From assembly GCF_001864895.1 (NCBI RefSeq), contig NZ_MJGO01000002.1, positions 27,945 through 91,944 on the forward strand: a stretch of 64,000 nt of DNA, in the 5' to 3' direction. Position 1 is the first letter of the stretch. The number at the start of each line of letters is the position of its first letter. Below the pieces are notes generated by a model. It did not search any database. It worked only from the letters and a program-made list of their open reading frames with translations, and was not told the origin of the DNA. The translations under genes and the position numbers were made by a program. Below, piece after piece: positions 8,734-16,706 of this stretch. Source of the DNA: Curtobacterium sp. MCBA15_009 (GTDB lineage Bacteria; Actinomycetota; Actinomycetes; Actinomycetales; Microbacteriaceae).

Positions 8734-8739
8734 TAGGCT
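8734..8739 (+). promoter_or_regulatory. -10 box of a probable leaderless dcd transcript
   Basis: TAGGCT ends 7 nt before the GTG start of dcd, so the transcript should begin at or next to the start codon. No ribosome-binding site is visible in the interval. Confidence 0.55.
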
Positions 8740-8746
8740 GCTGCGC

Positions 8747-9334
8747 GTGCTGCTCTCCGACCGCGACATCACCGCCCAGCTCGCCGAGGGCCGGATCGGC
8801 CTCGACCCCCACGACGCCTCGCTCGTCCAGCCCTCGAGCATCGACGTCCGGCTCGACAAGTACTTCCGGCTGTTCGACAACCACAAGTACCCGCACATCG
8901 ACCCCGCGGTCGACCAGCCCGACCTGACCCGTCTGGTCGAGACCGACCCGGACGAGGCCTTCGTGCTCCACCCCGGCGAGTTCGTCCTCGGCTCGACCTT
9001 CGAGGTCGTCACGCTGCCGGACGACATCGCGGCGCGGCTCGAGGGCAAGAGCTCGCTCGGGCGCCTCGGGCTGCTGACACACTCGACCGCTGGCTTCATC
9101 GACCCCGGGTTCTCCGGGCACGTGACCCTCGAGCTGTCGAACGTGGCGACGCTGCCGATCAAGCTGTGGCCGGGGATGAAGATCGGGCAGCTCTGCTTCT
9201 TCCAGCTGTCGAGCCCGGCCGACAAGCCCTACGGCTCGGCCGAGTACCAGTCGCGCTACCAGGGGCAGCGCGGGCCGACCCCGTCGCGCTCCGCGCTGAA
9301 CTTCCACCGGGCGGACGTGTCGGTCCGCGACTGA
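8747..9334 (+). CDS. dcd: dCTP deaminase
   Basis: A 195-residue enzyme that deaminates dCTP to dUTP, supplying dUMP for thymidylate synthesis; in some actinobacteria it also has dUTPase activity. Family landmarks are [12 protein letters not shown] at the N-terminus, [16 protein letters not shown], and the active-site stretch [20 protein letters not shown], followed by GHVTLELSN. The length is normal. The GTG at 8747 is the only sensible start, because it opens the conserved MLLSDRDI. The gene is a monocistron followed by the palindromic repeat array. Confidence 0.96.
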   Translation: MLLSDRDITAQLAEGRIGLDPHDASLVQPSSIDVRLDKYFRLFDNHKYPHIDPAVDQPDLTRLVETDPDEAFVLHPGEFVLGSTFEVVTLPDDIAARLEGKSSLGRLGLLTHSTAGFIDPGFSGHVTLELSNVATLPIKLWPGMKIGQLCFFQLSSPADKPYGSAEYQSRYQGQRGPTPSRSALNFHRADVSVRD

Positions 9335-9819
9335 CCCGGGGGCCGGGCGACCCGCCGGTCCGGGCGCGACAACATCGCTGTCGCACGACGACCACCTCGT
9401 CGCGGTCGGCCGACGCGGCCGCGGGCGCGACAATATCGCTGTCGCACGACGTCCACCTTGTCGCGGTGAACGGACGCGGCCCGGGCACGACAACATCGTC
9501 GTCGTACGACGTCGACCTTGTCGTGGCCGACCCAGGCAGACGCAGGCGGACTCAGCCGGCCGCGGACGCGACGTCATCGTCGTCGTACGACGTCGACCTT
9601 GTCGTGGCCGACGCAGGCAGACCCAGACAGACGCAGGCGGACTCAACCGGCCGCGGGCGCGACAACGTCGCTGTCGCACGACATCGACCTCGTCGCCCCA
9701 CGTCGGCACGGCCGCCCGGACACCCATCCCCAACGACGCACCCAGCGCCCCCACGGCACCACCGGAGCAGCTTCCGTCACAAGCGGTACGAAATGTCGCA
9801 TGCTGTGTATCGTTGCAGC
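9335..9819. repeat. Intergenic region with five imperfect palindromic repeats
   Basis: This 485-bp gap has no credible gene; open frames across it are shadows of the repeat. Five related units begin with CGAC at 9367, 9428, 9488, 9569 and 9660 (spacings 61, 60, 81 and 91). Each core of about 36 nt reads CGACAACATCG then C/T-rich GTCGTACGAC and ends in ACCTTGTCG. In unit 3, 30 of 36 positions are self-complementary, with the perfect decamer GTCGTACGAC at its centre, so each unit can form a hairpin. Linkers of units 3 and 4 share a CAGGCAGACGCAGGCGGACT block. The array could be a REP-type element, a protein-binding array or an mRNA-stabilising region after dcd. Confidence 0.8.
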
Positions 9820-9822
9820 ATG
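9799..9822 (+). promoter_or_regulatory. Candidate autoregulatory operator over the XRE-MNT start codon
   Basis: A perfect 7-bp inverted repeat, CATGCTG then 10 nt then CAGCATG, whose right arm contains the ATG of the downstream gene (9820). A TATCGT box at 9808-9813 lies inside the spacer, 6 nt before the ATG, so a bound XRE domain would cover the core promoter. Binding is inferred. Confidence 0.45.
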
Positions 9823-10335
9823 TCCGCAGTCCCCTCTCGACCGGAGCCCGTGGTGTCCGCGGCCGCGCTCATCCGCGACGCCCGCGACCGAGCCGAACTC
9901 ACGCAGGTCCAGCTCGCCCGCCGCGCCGGGGTCACGCAGAGCGTCATCAGCACGTACGAGAACGGTCGCCGGGAGCCGTCGCTCGCCGCACTGCAGCGGA
10001 TGCTGCGCGCGGCGGGCTTCACGACGACGATCGACCTGCACCCGGTCGAGGAGCCGCCGCCCCTGCGCGAGCGCGTCACCGCGGCCCGGCAGGACCTCAT
10101 CGCCGTGGTCGAGCGCTTCGGCGGCCACAACCCCCGTTTGTTCGGCAGCGTCGCCCGCGGTGAGGACGGCCCCGGCAGCGACGTCGACCTGATGATCGAC
10201 GTCGACCCCGGGCTCGGCATCTTCGCGCTCATGCGGATCCAGGACGAGGCCGAGCGCATCCTCGGCGTGCGGGTCGACGTCGTCGACGCGGCGGGCATGA
10301 GCGCCCAGATCGTGCGCCGAGCGGTCCCGCTGTGA
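9820..10335 (+). CDS. XRE helix-turn-helix / minimal nucleotidyltransferase fusion (MntA-like antitoxin)
   Basis: A 171-residue two-domain protein. Residues 17-66 form an XRE helix-turn-helix (LTQVQLARRAGVTQSVISTY). Residues 85-170 form a minimal nucleotidyltransferase with the intact motif G109-S110-VARG and S120-D121-V-D123, plus D153 as a likely third carboxylate. In known MntA-HepT systems the nucleotidyltransferase AMPylates and silences the HEPN ribonuclease; the fused HTH probably adds autoregulation. The ATG at 9820 was chosen; an in-frame ATG at 9793 is possible. The next gene overlaps its stop as GTGA. Confidence 0.82.
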   Translation: MSAVPSRPEPVVSAAALIRDARDRAELTQVQLARRAGVTQSVISTYENGRREPSLAALQRMLRAAGFTTTIDLHPVEEPPPLRERVTAARQDLIAVVERFGGHNPRLFGSVARGEDGPGSDVDLMIDVDPGLGIFALMRIQDEAERILGVRVDVVDAAGMSAQIVRRAVPL

Positions 10336-10679
10336 GCCCCGGGTCCGTGACCCAGCGCGACGTCCGCGACCGCCTCGACGACGTCATCGGTGCGTGCGAG
10401 GCGATCGGACGCTACGTCGACGACGACCAGTTGCCCGAGGACCTCGTGCACGACGCCGTCCGGATGCGCCTGGTCGAGATCGGCGAGGCGGTCCGGGTCC
10501 TGCCGAGCAGCCTCACCGCGGGGGAGCCGAGCATCCCCTGGGCGCGGGTCGCCGACCTCGGCGAACGGCTGACCCGCCGCTACTTCGACACCACCCGCGC
10601 CGTGGTGTCCGGCACAGCACGCACGGACGTGCCGCACCTCGCCGAGGCGGCACGTCGCCTGCGTGCCCGCCTCCGCTGA
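10332..10679 (+). CDS. HEPN domain protein, HepT-like, with degenerate catalytic motif
   Basis: A 115-residue all-helical HEPN protein, coupled by GTGA to the nucleotidyltransferase. It aligns by eye with HepT toxins (VHDAVRMRLVEIGEAV and PWARVADLGERLTRRYF). At the RNase motif R-N-x3-H-x-Y, it has G77 in place of Arg, E78 in place of Asn and R82 in place of His, while Y84, the tyrosine that is AMPylated in HepT, is kept. It may therefore lack ribonuclease activity and act as a regulator or inactive partner. The neighbour context makes the HEPN call firm; loss of activity is an inference. Confidence 0.78.
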   Translation: MSPGSVTQRDVRDRLDDVIGACEAIGRYVDDDQLPEDLVHDAVRMRLVEIGEAVRVLPSSLTAGEPSIPWARVADLGERLTRRYFDTTRAVVSGTARTDVPHLAEAARRLRARLR

Positions 10680-10711
10680 CCCGGCCCACGTCGTGTGGGC
10701 ACGCACGGAGC

Positions 10712-10754
10712 GGACGGGAGGCTCGGCGCACGACGTGCCCCGGGCCTCCCGTCC
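10712..10754. terminator. Hairpin after the XRE-MNT/HEPN operon (GGACGGGAGGC family)
   Basis: GGACGGGAGGC at 10712-10722 pairs perfectly with GCCTCCCGTCC at 10744-10754. It lies 33 bp after the HEPN stop and is a copy of the hairpin that recurs through the window. Confidence 0.65.
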
Positions 10755-10781
10755 GCCCCGTGGCGGCCCCCGTGGAACGCG

Positions 10782-10819
10782 GGACGGCCCCGTCTCGCCG
10801 AGGCGAGACGGGGCCGTCC
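10782..10819 (-). terminator. Terminator of the monosaccharide transporter operon
   Basis: A perfect 18-bp inverted repeat (GGACGGCCCCGTCTCGCC and its complement, 2-nt centre) lies 17 bp after the chvE stop codon on the minus strand. Confidence 0.8.
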
Positions 10820-10836
10820 GTGGTGCGCTGAGGTGA

Positions 10837-11946
10837 TCAGCCCTTCTCGGCGAGCGCCTCGAGGGTGTCGTTGCCCTTGTAGGCCTCGACCGCGTTGTCC
10901 TTCGTGACGAGGACCGGGGTGAGCTCGATCGCGGGGACCGTCTTCACGCCGTTGTAGTTGTTCGTCTTGTCGATCTTCGTGTCGGGCTTGTCACCCTTCG
11001 AGAGCGTCGAGACGAGGTCGATGGCGGCCTGGGCCTCCTTCGACGTGTCCTTGTAGATCGTCGAGTACTGCGTGCCCTTCATGATGAGCGGGATCGAAGC
11101 GGTCTCCGAGTCCTGGCCCGTCACGACGGGGTTGTCCTTGCCAGCGGCCTTGGTCGCGGTGAGGATCGCACGGGCGAGGGTGTCGTTCGGCGACAGGACG
11201 CCGTCGAGCTCGGTGTCACCCGTGTAGTACTGCGCGAGCAGGTCGGTCATGCGCGACTGCGCCTTCTGCGCGAGCCAGCCCTGCGTGACGACCTTCTGGA
11301 AGGTGGTCTGGCCGGAGACTACCTTGATGGTGCCGTCGTCGATCTTCGGCTGCAGGACGTCCATCGCACCGTTGAAGAACACGGTGGCGTTGGCGTCGTC
11401 CGGCGAACCGGCGAAGAGCTCGACGTTGTACGGCTTGTCGCCCTTCTTCTCCTCGAGGCCCTTGAGCAGCGCCTCGGCCTGGAGCTGGCCGACCTTGAAG
11501 TTGTTGAACGCCACGTAGTAGTCGACGTTCTTCGTGTTCAGGATGTTGCGGTCCCAGGCGATGACGGTGGCGCCACGGTCCTTGGCCGACTTGACCTGCG
11601 CGGTGAGCTGCGAACCATCGGCGGCACCGATGATGACGGCCTTGGCGCCCTTGGTGATCATGCCCGAGATCTGCGACTGCTGGTCCGGGACCGGGTTGCC
11701 GGCGTTGGCGTACTGGATGTCGGCCTTGAAGCCGGCGTCCTCGATCGACTTCTTGAACGCGGCGCCCGCGAGCACCCAGTTCTGCGAGGTCTTGGCGGGC
11801 AGGGCTACGCCGATCAGGTCGCCCTTCTTGATGGAGCTGCCACCATCGCTGCCGGTGTCACCAGAGGTGCCACGGGCCGAGCAGCCGCTGAGGGCGAGGC
11901 CCGCGATGAGCGCCAGGCTGAGGCCGGCGACGATCTTCTTGCGCAT
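10837..11946 (-). CDS. chvE: Multiple-monosaccharide ABC transporter substrate-binding lipoprotein
   Basis: A 369-residue lipoprotein: signal peptide MRKKIVAGLSLALIAGLA with lipobox LSGC, then a periplasmic-binding-protein type I fold (LIGVALPAKTSQNWV at the start of the domain, and GAKAVIIGAADGSQLTAQ). It closely resembles the ChvE/GguABC sugar-binding proteins that bind several monosaccharides such as galactose, glucose, xylose or arabinose. It is the last gene of the mmsA-mmsB-chvE order and is followed by a strong terminator. Ligand range is not readable from sequence. Confidence 0.9.
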   Translation of the reverse strand: MRKKIVAGLSLALIAGLALSGCSARGTSGDTGSDGGSSIKKGDLIGVALPAKTSQNWVLAGAAFKKSIEDAGFKADIQYANAGNPVPDQQSQISGMITKGAKAVIIGAADGSQLTAQVKSAKDRGATVIAWDRNILNTKNVDYYVAFNNFKVGQLQAEALLKGLEEKKGDKPYNVELFAGSPDDANATVFFNGAMDVLQPKIDDGTIKVVSGQTTFQKVVTQGWLAQKAQSRMTDLLAQYYTGDTELDGVLSPNDTLARAILTATKAAGKDNPVVTGQDSETASIPLIMKGTQYSTIYKDTSKEAQAAIDLVSTLSKGDKPDTKIDKTNNYNGVKTVPAIELTPVLVTKDNAVEAYKGNDTLEALAEKG

Positions 11947-12009
11947 GTGGATTGCTTTCTCTTCGTTGAGGAGGTGTGGGGCCGGGGCCCCGCTGTGGGA
12001 GTGAGGGTT

Positions 12010-13302
12010 CTAGGGGAGGGTGACCTTGTCCGGCTGGTCCTCGATGGACCGCGGCTGCTGGGCGGCCACCGTGTTCTGCTCGGTGTCCTTGCGCTGGAAC
12101 TGGCGCATCATCCCGCCGATGAGCGACGGTCGACCCTGCGACTTCGAGTAGACGTCGAAGGCGACGGCGACGAGCAGGACGAGACCGCGGATGATCTGCA
12201 CCTTGTTCGACTCGAGGCCCATGAGCTGCAGACCGTTCGACAGCAGCGCCATGACGAGACCACCGATGATCGACCCGGAGATCGTACCGACGCCACCGGC
12301 GACGGCGGCACCACCGACGAACACGGCGGCGATCGCGTCGAGCTCCCAGCCGGTGCCGTCCGCGGGGCCGGAGGCACCCGAGTAGGCGACGAACACCATG
12401 CCGGCGATCGCGGCGAGGACCGACATGTTCATCATGACGAAGAAGTTGACCTTCCGCGCCGAGACACCGGACAGGACGGCGGCGTTCGCGTTGCCACCGA
12501 CGGCGTAGACCTGGCGACCGAAGATCGTGTTCTTCGTGACGAAGCCGTAGACGATCGTCAGGACGCCGAGGATGATCGCGACGATCGGGACCGAGGTGCC
12601 GACCGGGCCGGCGCCGAACAGGTACGTGGCGACGAGGGTGACGGCGACCAGGATGCCGGTGCGGACGATCGAGACCCACAGCGGCGGGACCTCGGCCTGC
12701 ATCTTCTTGCGGCGGGCACGGCCGCGCGCCTCGATGATGATGAGCGCGAGGATCGTGACGAGCCCGATGAGCAGCGTGCCGTTGCTGTAGCCGAAGTCCG
12801 GACCGAAGTCACCGAGGAAGCCGGCGCCGATCGGCGTGTACGCGTCCGGCACGGGGACCGAGGTCGAGCCACCGATGATCTGGTTGACACCGCGGAAGAT
12901 GAGCTGGCCGGCCAGGGTCACGATGAAGGCGGGGACCTTCACGAACGCGACCCAGAAGCCCTGCCACGCACCGATCAGGGCGCCGCAGACCAGGCCCAGG
13001 ATGATCGCGGCCCACACCGGGAAGTCCCACACGGCCATGGACTGCGCCACGACGATGCCGACCACGGCGGCGACCGAACCGACCGACAGGTCGATGTGGC
13101 CGGCGATGATCACCATGACCATGCCGAGCGCCAGGATCAGGATGTACGAGTACTGCAGGAACAGGTTGATCACGTTCGTGGGCTCGAGGATGAGCCCCTT
13201 CGTCGTGATCGAGAAGAAGATCACGATCGCGATGAGCGCGATGACCATGCCGTACTGGCCGATGCTGTTGCCCTTGCCGAAGAGCAGTTTCAGGTTGTTC
13301 AT
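12010..13302 (-). CDS. mmsB: Multiple-monosaccharide ABC transporter permease
   Basis: A 430-residue permease of the ribose/xylose/GguB type (BPD_transp_2), with about 10 hydrophobic helices and an enlarged middle loop with a basic cluster ([13 protein letters not shown]) typical of the GguB/XylH subgroup. The ATG at 13302 overlaps the upstream ATPase stop by 4 bp. It partners the adjacent ATPase and lipoprotein for sugar import. Confidence 0.92.
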   Translation of the reverse strand: MNNLKLLFGKGNSIGQYGMVIALIAIVIFFSITTKGLILEPTNVINLFLQYSYILILALGMVMVIIAGHIDLSVGSVAAVVGIVVAQSMAVWDFPVWAAIILGLVCGALIGAWQGFWVAFVKVPAFIVTLAGQLIFRGVNQIIGGSTSVPVPDAYTPIGAGFLGDFGPDFGYSNGTLLIGLVTILALIIIEARGRARRKKMQAEVPPLWVSIVRTGILVAVTLVATYLFGAGPVGTSVPIVAIILGVLTIVYGFVTKNTIFGRQVYAVGGNANAAVLSGVSARKVNFFVMMNMSVLAAIAGMVFVAYSGASGPADGTGWELDAIAAVFVGGAAVAGGVGTISGSIIGGLVMALLSNGLQLMGLESNKVQIIRGLVLLVAVAFDVYSKSQGRPSLIGGMMRQFQRKDTEQNTVAAQQPRSIEDQPDKVTLP

Positions 13303-14891
13303 GAGGCGTTGGCGCCCTTCCGCGCGGAGGTCATGCTGCGCATGAGCGATTCGGGATCGGCCTGGTCGGCCGGCAGGTCAGCGGTGATCTGACCCTCGAA
13401 GATGGTGTAGATCCGGTCGGACAGTCCGAGCAGCTCGGGGAGCTCGGAGGAGATGAGGATGATGCCCTTCCCCTCGGCCGCGAGCTGCTGGATGATCCCG
13501 TAGATCTCGAACTTGGCGCCGACGTCGATGCCGCGGGTCGGCTCGTCGAGGATGAGGATGTCCGGGTCGGTGAACATCCACTTCGACAGGACGACCTTCT
13601 GCTGGTTGCCACCGGAGAGCTTGCCGACGTTGTCCTCGACGCTCGGCACCTTGGTGCGGAGCATCTTGCGGTACTTCTCGGCGACCGAGTACTCCTCGAG
13701 CGAGTCGACGACGCCGACCTTCGAGATCTTCTGCAGGTCGGCGGCGACCGTCGAGCGCTTCACGGTGTCGAGCAGGTTGAGGCCGAGCGCCTTGCGGTCC
13801 TCGGAGACGTAGCCGATGCCGTTCTCGATCGCCTGCTGGACGTTCGTGACCTTGATCTCGCGGCCGTCCTTGATGATCTGGCCGTCGAGCCAGGTGCCGT
13901 AGGAGCGACCGAACAGGCTCATCGCGAGCTCGGTGCGGCCGGCGCCCATGAGCCCGGCGAAGCCGACGATCTCACCGCGGCGGACGTGGAAGTTCGACGC
14001 CTTGCAGACCAGGCGCGACGAGTCGAGCGGGTGCTGCACGGTCCAGTTGCGGACCTCGAAGAAGGTCTCGCCGATCTTCGGCGTGCGGTCGGGGAAGCGC
14101 GACTCGAGCGAACGGCCGACCATGCCGCGGATGATGCGGTCCTCGTTGACGCCGTCCGCCTTGACGTTGAGCGTCTCGATGGTCTTGCCGTCGCGGATGA
14201 TCGTGATCTCGTCGGCGATCTGCTCGATCTCGTTCAGCTTGTGGCTGATGATGATGCTCGCGATGCCCTTGGCCTTCAGGCCGACGATCAGGTCGAGCAG
14301 GTGCTGCGAGTCGTTCTCGTTGAGCGCGGCGGTCGGCTCGTCGAGGATGAGGAGCTTGACGTCCTTGTGCAGGGCCTTCGCGATCTCGACGAGCTGCTGC
14401 TTGCCGACACCGATGTTCTTGATCTGGGTGTCCGGGTCGTCGTTCAGGCCGACGCGGGCGAGCAGGTCCTGCGCGCGGAGCTGCGCGGCGGTCCAGTTGA
14501 TGACGCCGCCGCGGCTCGGCTCGTTGCCGAGGAACAGGTTCTCGGTGATCGACAGCTCCGGCACGAGCGCGAGCTCCTGGTGGATGATGACGATGCCGGC
14601 CTGCTCGGACTGCTTGATGTTCGCGAAGCGGACCTCTTCGCCCTCGTAGACGATCTCGCCGCTGTAGGTGCCGTACGGGTAGACGCCCGACAGGACCTTC
14701 ATCAGGGTCGACTTGCCGGCGCCGTTCTCGCCGCAGATCGCGTGGATCTCGCCGGCGCGGACCTGGAGGGAGACATCCGAGAGTGCCTTGACACCAGGGA
14801 ACTCCTTGGTGATGGATCGCATCTCGAGGATCGTCTCGGGTGCGGTGATCGACCGGGTCTCGAGACCGGTACCGATCGGGGTTGACGCCAC
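13299..14891 (-). CDS. mmsA: Multiple-monosaccharide ABC transporter ATP-binding protein
   Basis: A 530-residue double ATPase of the sugar importer type (GguA/XylG/MglA). The first domain has Walker [10 protein letters not shown] and Walker [12 protein letters not shown]; the second has a degenerate Walker A ([10 protein letters not shown]), as usual in this family, with [14 protein letters not shown] and [17 protein letters not shown]. The GTG at 14891 follows an AGAAGGAGAT ribosome-binding site. It is the first gene of the operon, about 125 bp downstream of a LacI-type operator. Confidence 0.93.
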   Translation of the reverse strand: MASTPIGTGLETRSITAPETILEMRSITKEFPGVKALSDVSLQVRAGEIHAICGENGAGKSTLMKVLSGVYPYGTYSGEIVYEGEEVRFANIKQSEQAGIVIIHQELALVPELSITENLFLGNEPSRGGVINWTAAQLRAQDLLARVGLNDDPDTQIKNIGVGKQQLVEIAKALHKDVKLLILDEPTAALNENDSQHLLDLIVGLKAKGIASIIISHKLNEIEQIADEITIIRDGKTIETLNVKADGVNEDRIIRGMVGRSLESRFPDRTPKIGETFFEVRNWTVQHPLDSSRLVCKASNFHVRRGEIVGFAGLMGAGRTELAMSLFGRSYGTWLDGQIIKDGREIKVTNVQQAIENGIGYVSEDRKALGLNLLDTVKRSTVAADLQKISKVGVVDSLEEYSVAEKYRKMLRTKVPSVEDNVGKLSGGNQQKVVLSKWMFTDPDILILDEPTRGIDVGAKFEIYGIIQQLAAEGKGIILISSELPELLGLSDRIYTIFEGQITADLPADQADPESLMRSMTSARKGANAS

Positions 14892-15456
14892 AGTGCATCT
14901 CCTTCTGCCGCCTCGACGCGGCAGTTGTTCGAGTGGTTCTGCTGCGGCAGCGAGTCGGCACAGGGGGCCTGTGTGGACTTCGTTGTCGCGTCCGGTGTCC
15001 GGCTGGTGTGACGCTCATGTGAACGGTCACATCGGCAGGACGGAGGCAATTTACGCACAGCCCCGGTGCGGCTGTCAATTCGGATTGGTCGCAGTTCTGT
15101 AACGGCCTGCGTGATCCGGAGGGCGCGTCCCCCGGGCTGGGGGTGTGGTGGCGGTCTTCGGGCGTGGAGGGTGCTGTTCCGCGCGTCGGAGGGTGTTCCG
15201 CACGTGGGGAGGCGAACCGCGCGTCGGCAGCCGGAAGTTCTGGCCTCCTACGCGCGGAAGTGCTCTCCGTGCGCGGAACTGCAACCTGCCGTAGGTGTGC
15301 GGCGGAAGGTGGCGGATCGCACGTCGGAGGCTGATCCGCGCGTGGGCAGCCGGAAGTTCTGGCCTCCCACGCGCGAACCTGCTGCCCACGCGCGGAACCG
15401 CTGCCCACGCGCGAACCTGCTTGCCACGCGCGGAACTGCACCCAGGGGCCCGCGCG
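14892..15456. repeat. Intergenic region: operon leader and operator, then CGCGCG palindromic repeats
   Basis: No gene is seen in this 565-bp gap. The part near mmsA (14892-15060) holds the leader, the LacI operator at 15017-15032 and an AT-richer promoter stretch. From about 15130 to 15440 the sequence is built from repeated TTCCGCGCGT/ACGCGCGGAA blocks, including two identical 23-nt copies (15226-15248 and 15345-15367) with CCGGAAGTTCTGG in their centre and CGCGCG arms on both sides. The same design recurs at 39121-39205. Open frames here are repeat shadows. Confidence 0.75.
15017..15032. promoter_or_regulatory. LacI-family operator upstream of mmsA
   Basis: ATGTGAACGGTCACAT is a near-perfect 16-bp palindrome in the mmsA promoter region. 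It differs by two bases from the site before the neighbouring LacI gene (16512-16527), which points to that protein as its binder. Confidence 0.6.
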
Positions 15457-16476
15457 TCAGCGGCTGCGCGGAGCCCCCGTGGACGCGCGCACGACGAGCT
15501 GCGGGACGATGTCGATCGGGCGGAGCAGCTCGCCCTCGCTCGGCAGGAGCAGGTCCACGCACCGCCGCCCGAGTTCGGCGAAGTCGACCTGCACCGTCGT
15601 GAGCGGTGGCCAGAAGTGCTTCGCCTCGGGGATGTCGTCGTAGCCCACCACAGACAGGTCGCCGGGCACGTCCAGCCCGTACGACCGCGCCGCGTGCATG
15701 ACCCCGAGTGCCATCTGGTCGTTCGAGCAGAAGATCGCCGTGCAGTCCCGCCACCGCAGCAGCTCCCGGCCTGCGTGGTAGCCGAAGTCGGCGGTCCAGT
15801 CGCCCAGGATCGGCGGGGCGACCGCCATGTCCCGGTCGGACATCTCGCGCAGGAACCCCTGCATCCGTGCGTCCGCCTCGATCCAGTCCTGCGGCCCCGC
15901 GATGTGCCGGACGTACTCGTGCCCGAGGTCGAGCAGGTGCGCGGTCGCGAGCCGGGCGCCCTCCATCTGGTCGACCCAGAGCGCCGTCGGGTCCTCGCCG
16001 ACGCTGGCGCGCATGGTGACGTACGGGGTGCGGATGCCGAGCTCCGCGATGAGGTCGAACACGCGCTGCTGGGGGGCGATCACCACGATGCCCTCGACGT
16101 CCAGGTCGAGCAGGTGCCCGAGGCCCTCGCGCACGGCGGCGTCGGTCGCCTCGGCGATGTTGGCCGTCGTGACGGAGTACCCACGGAGCATCGCGGCGTC
16201 CTCGATCGCCTGCAGGGCGACGGCCGGTCCGTAGTGGGCCCGCCGTGCCGTCAGGACGCCGATCGTGTGGGTGCGACTCGTCACCAGGGCCCGTGCCGCA
16301 CGGTTCGGGCGGTACTGCAGCTGCTCCATCGCTGCGACGACCTTGTCGCGGGTCTCCGCCCGGATCGCGTCCGAGTTGTTCAGCACCCGCGAGACGGTCT
16401 GGTGCGAGACGCCCGCGACCCGTGCGACGTCACGGATGCTGGGCGAACGCGGTTGTTGTGTCCGCGATGACGCCAT
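15457..16476 (-). CDS. LacI family transcriptional regulator of the monosaccharide transporter
   Basis: A 339-residue LacI-type repressor. The N-terminal helix-turn-helix reads PSIRDVARVAGVSHQTVSRV with the hinge helix RPNRAARAL, followed by a periplasmic-binding-like effector domain (GYHAGRELLR, IFCSNDQMALGVMHAA, GYDDIPEAKHFWPPL). I prefer the ATG at 16476, which opens shortly before the HTH; the ATG at 16509 would add 11 residues and leave only 2 bp to the operator. It is transcribed toward the mms operon, and matching operators lie before both transcription units. Confidence 0.87.
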   Translation of the reverse strand: MASSRTQQPRSPSIRDVARVAGVSHQTVSRVLNNSDAIRAETRDKVVAAMEQLQYRPNRAARALVTSRTHTIGVLTARRAHYGPAVALQAIEDAAMLRGYSVTTANIAEATDAAVREGLGHLLDLDVEGIVVIAPQQRVFDLIAELGIRTPYVTMRASVGEDPTALWVDQMEGARLATAHLLDLGHEYVRHIAGPQDWIEADARMQGFLREMSDRDMAVAPPILGDWTADFGYHAGRELLRWRDCTAIFCSNDQMALGVMHAARSYGLDVPGDLSVVGYDDIPEAKHFWPPLTTVQVDFAELGRRCVDLLLPSEGELLRPIDIVPQLVVRASTGAPRSR

Positions 16477-16511
16477 TGCTGCTCGTTTCCGCTCGGGGCC
16501 GTGGCACATCG

Positions 16512-16527
16512 ATGTGCACGTTCACAT
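16512..16527. promoter_or_regulatory. LacI-family operator upstream of its own gene
   Basis: ATGTGCACGTTCACAT is palindromic except for one base pair and matches the mmsA operator in 14 of 16 positions. It lies 36 bp upstream of the chosen start, consistent with autoregulation. Confidence 0.6.
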
Positions 16528-16706
16528 TCCGAGCCAGATCATTATGCACGCCCGTGCCCTGCGCGCCAGCCGGACGCCGTCCGCCGCGGCTTCCGGTGCG
16601 TGCAGGCAGCACGGCGCGGCGGCCGACGGCGTGTGGCGACGCCGCGGATCCGACTGGGCCTCATGGCGATGACGCTCACCACGGGCCGGGCGGTGTGTCC
16701 GGTTCG

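Noticed and set aside
9363..9707. CRISPR array
   Set aside because: Repeats are imperfect, spacings vary from 60 to 91 bp, linkers are themselves partly repeated, and no cas genes are near.
15143..15441. Short open frames in the repeat-rich gap upstream of mmsA
   Set aside because: Their translations simply follow the CGCGCG repeats in several frames and lack ribosome-binding sites.
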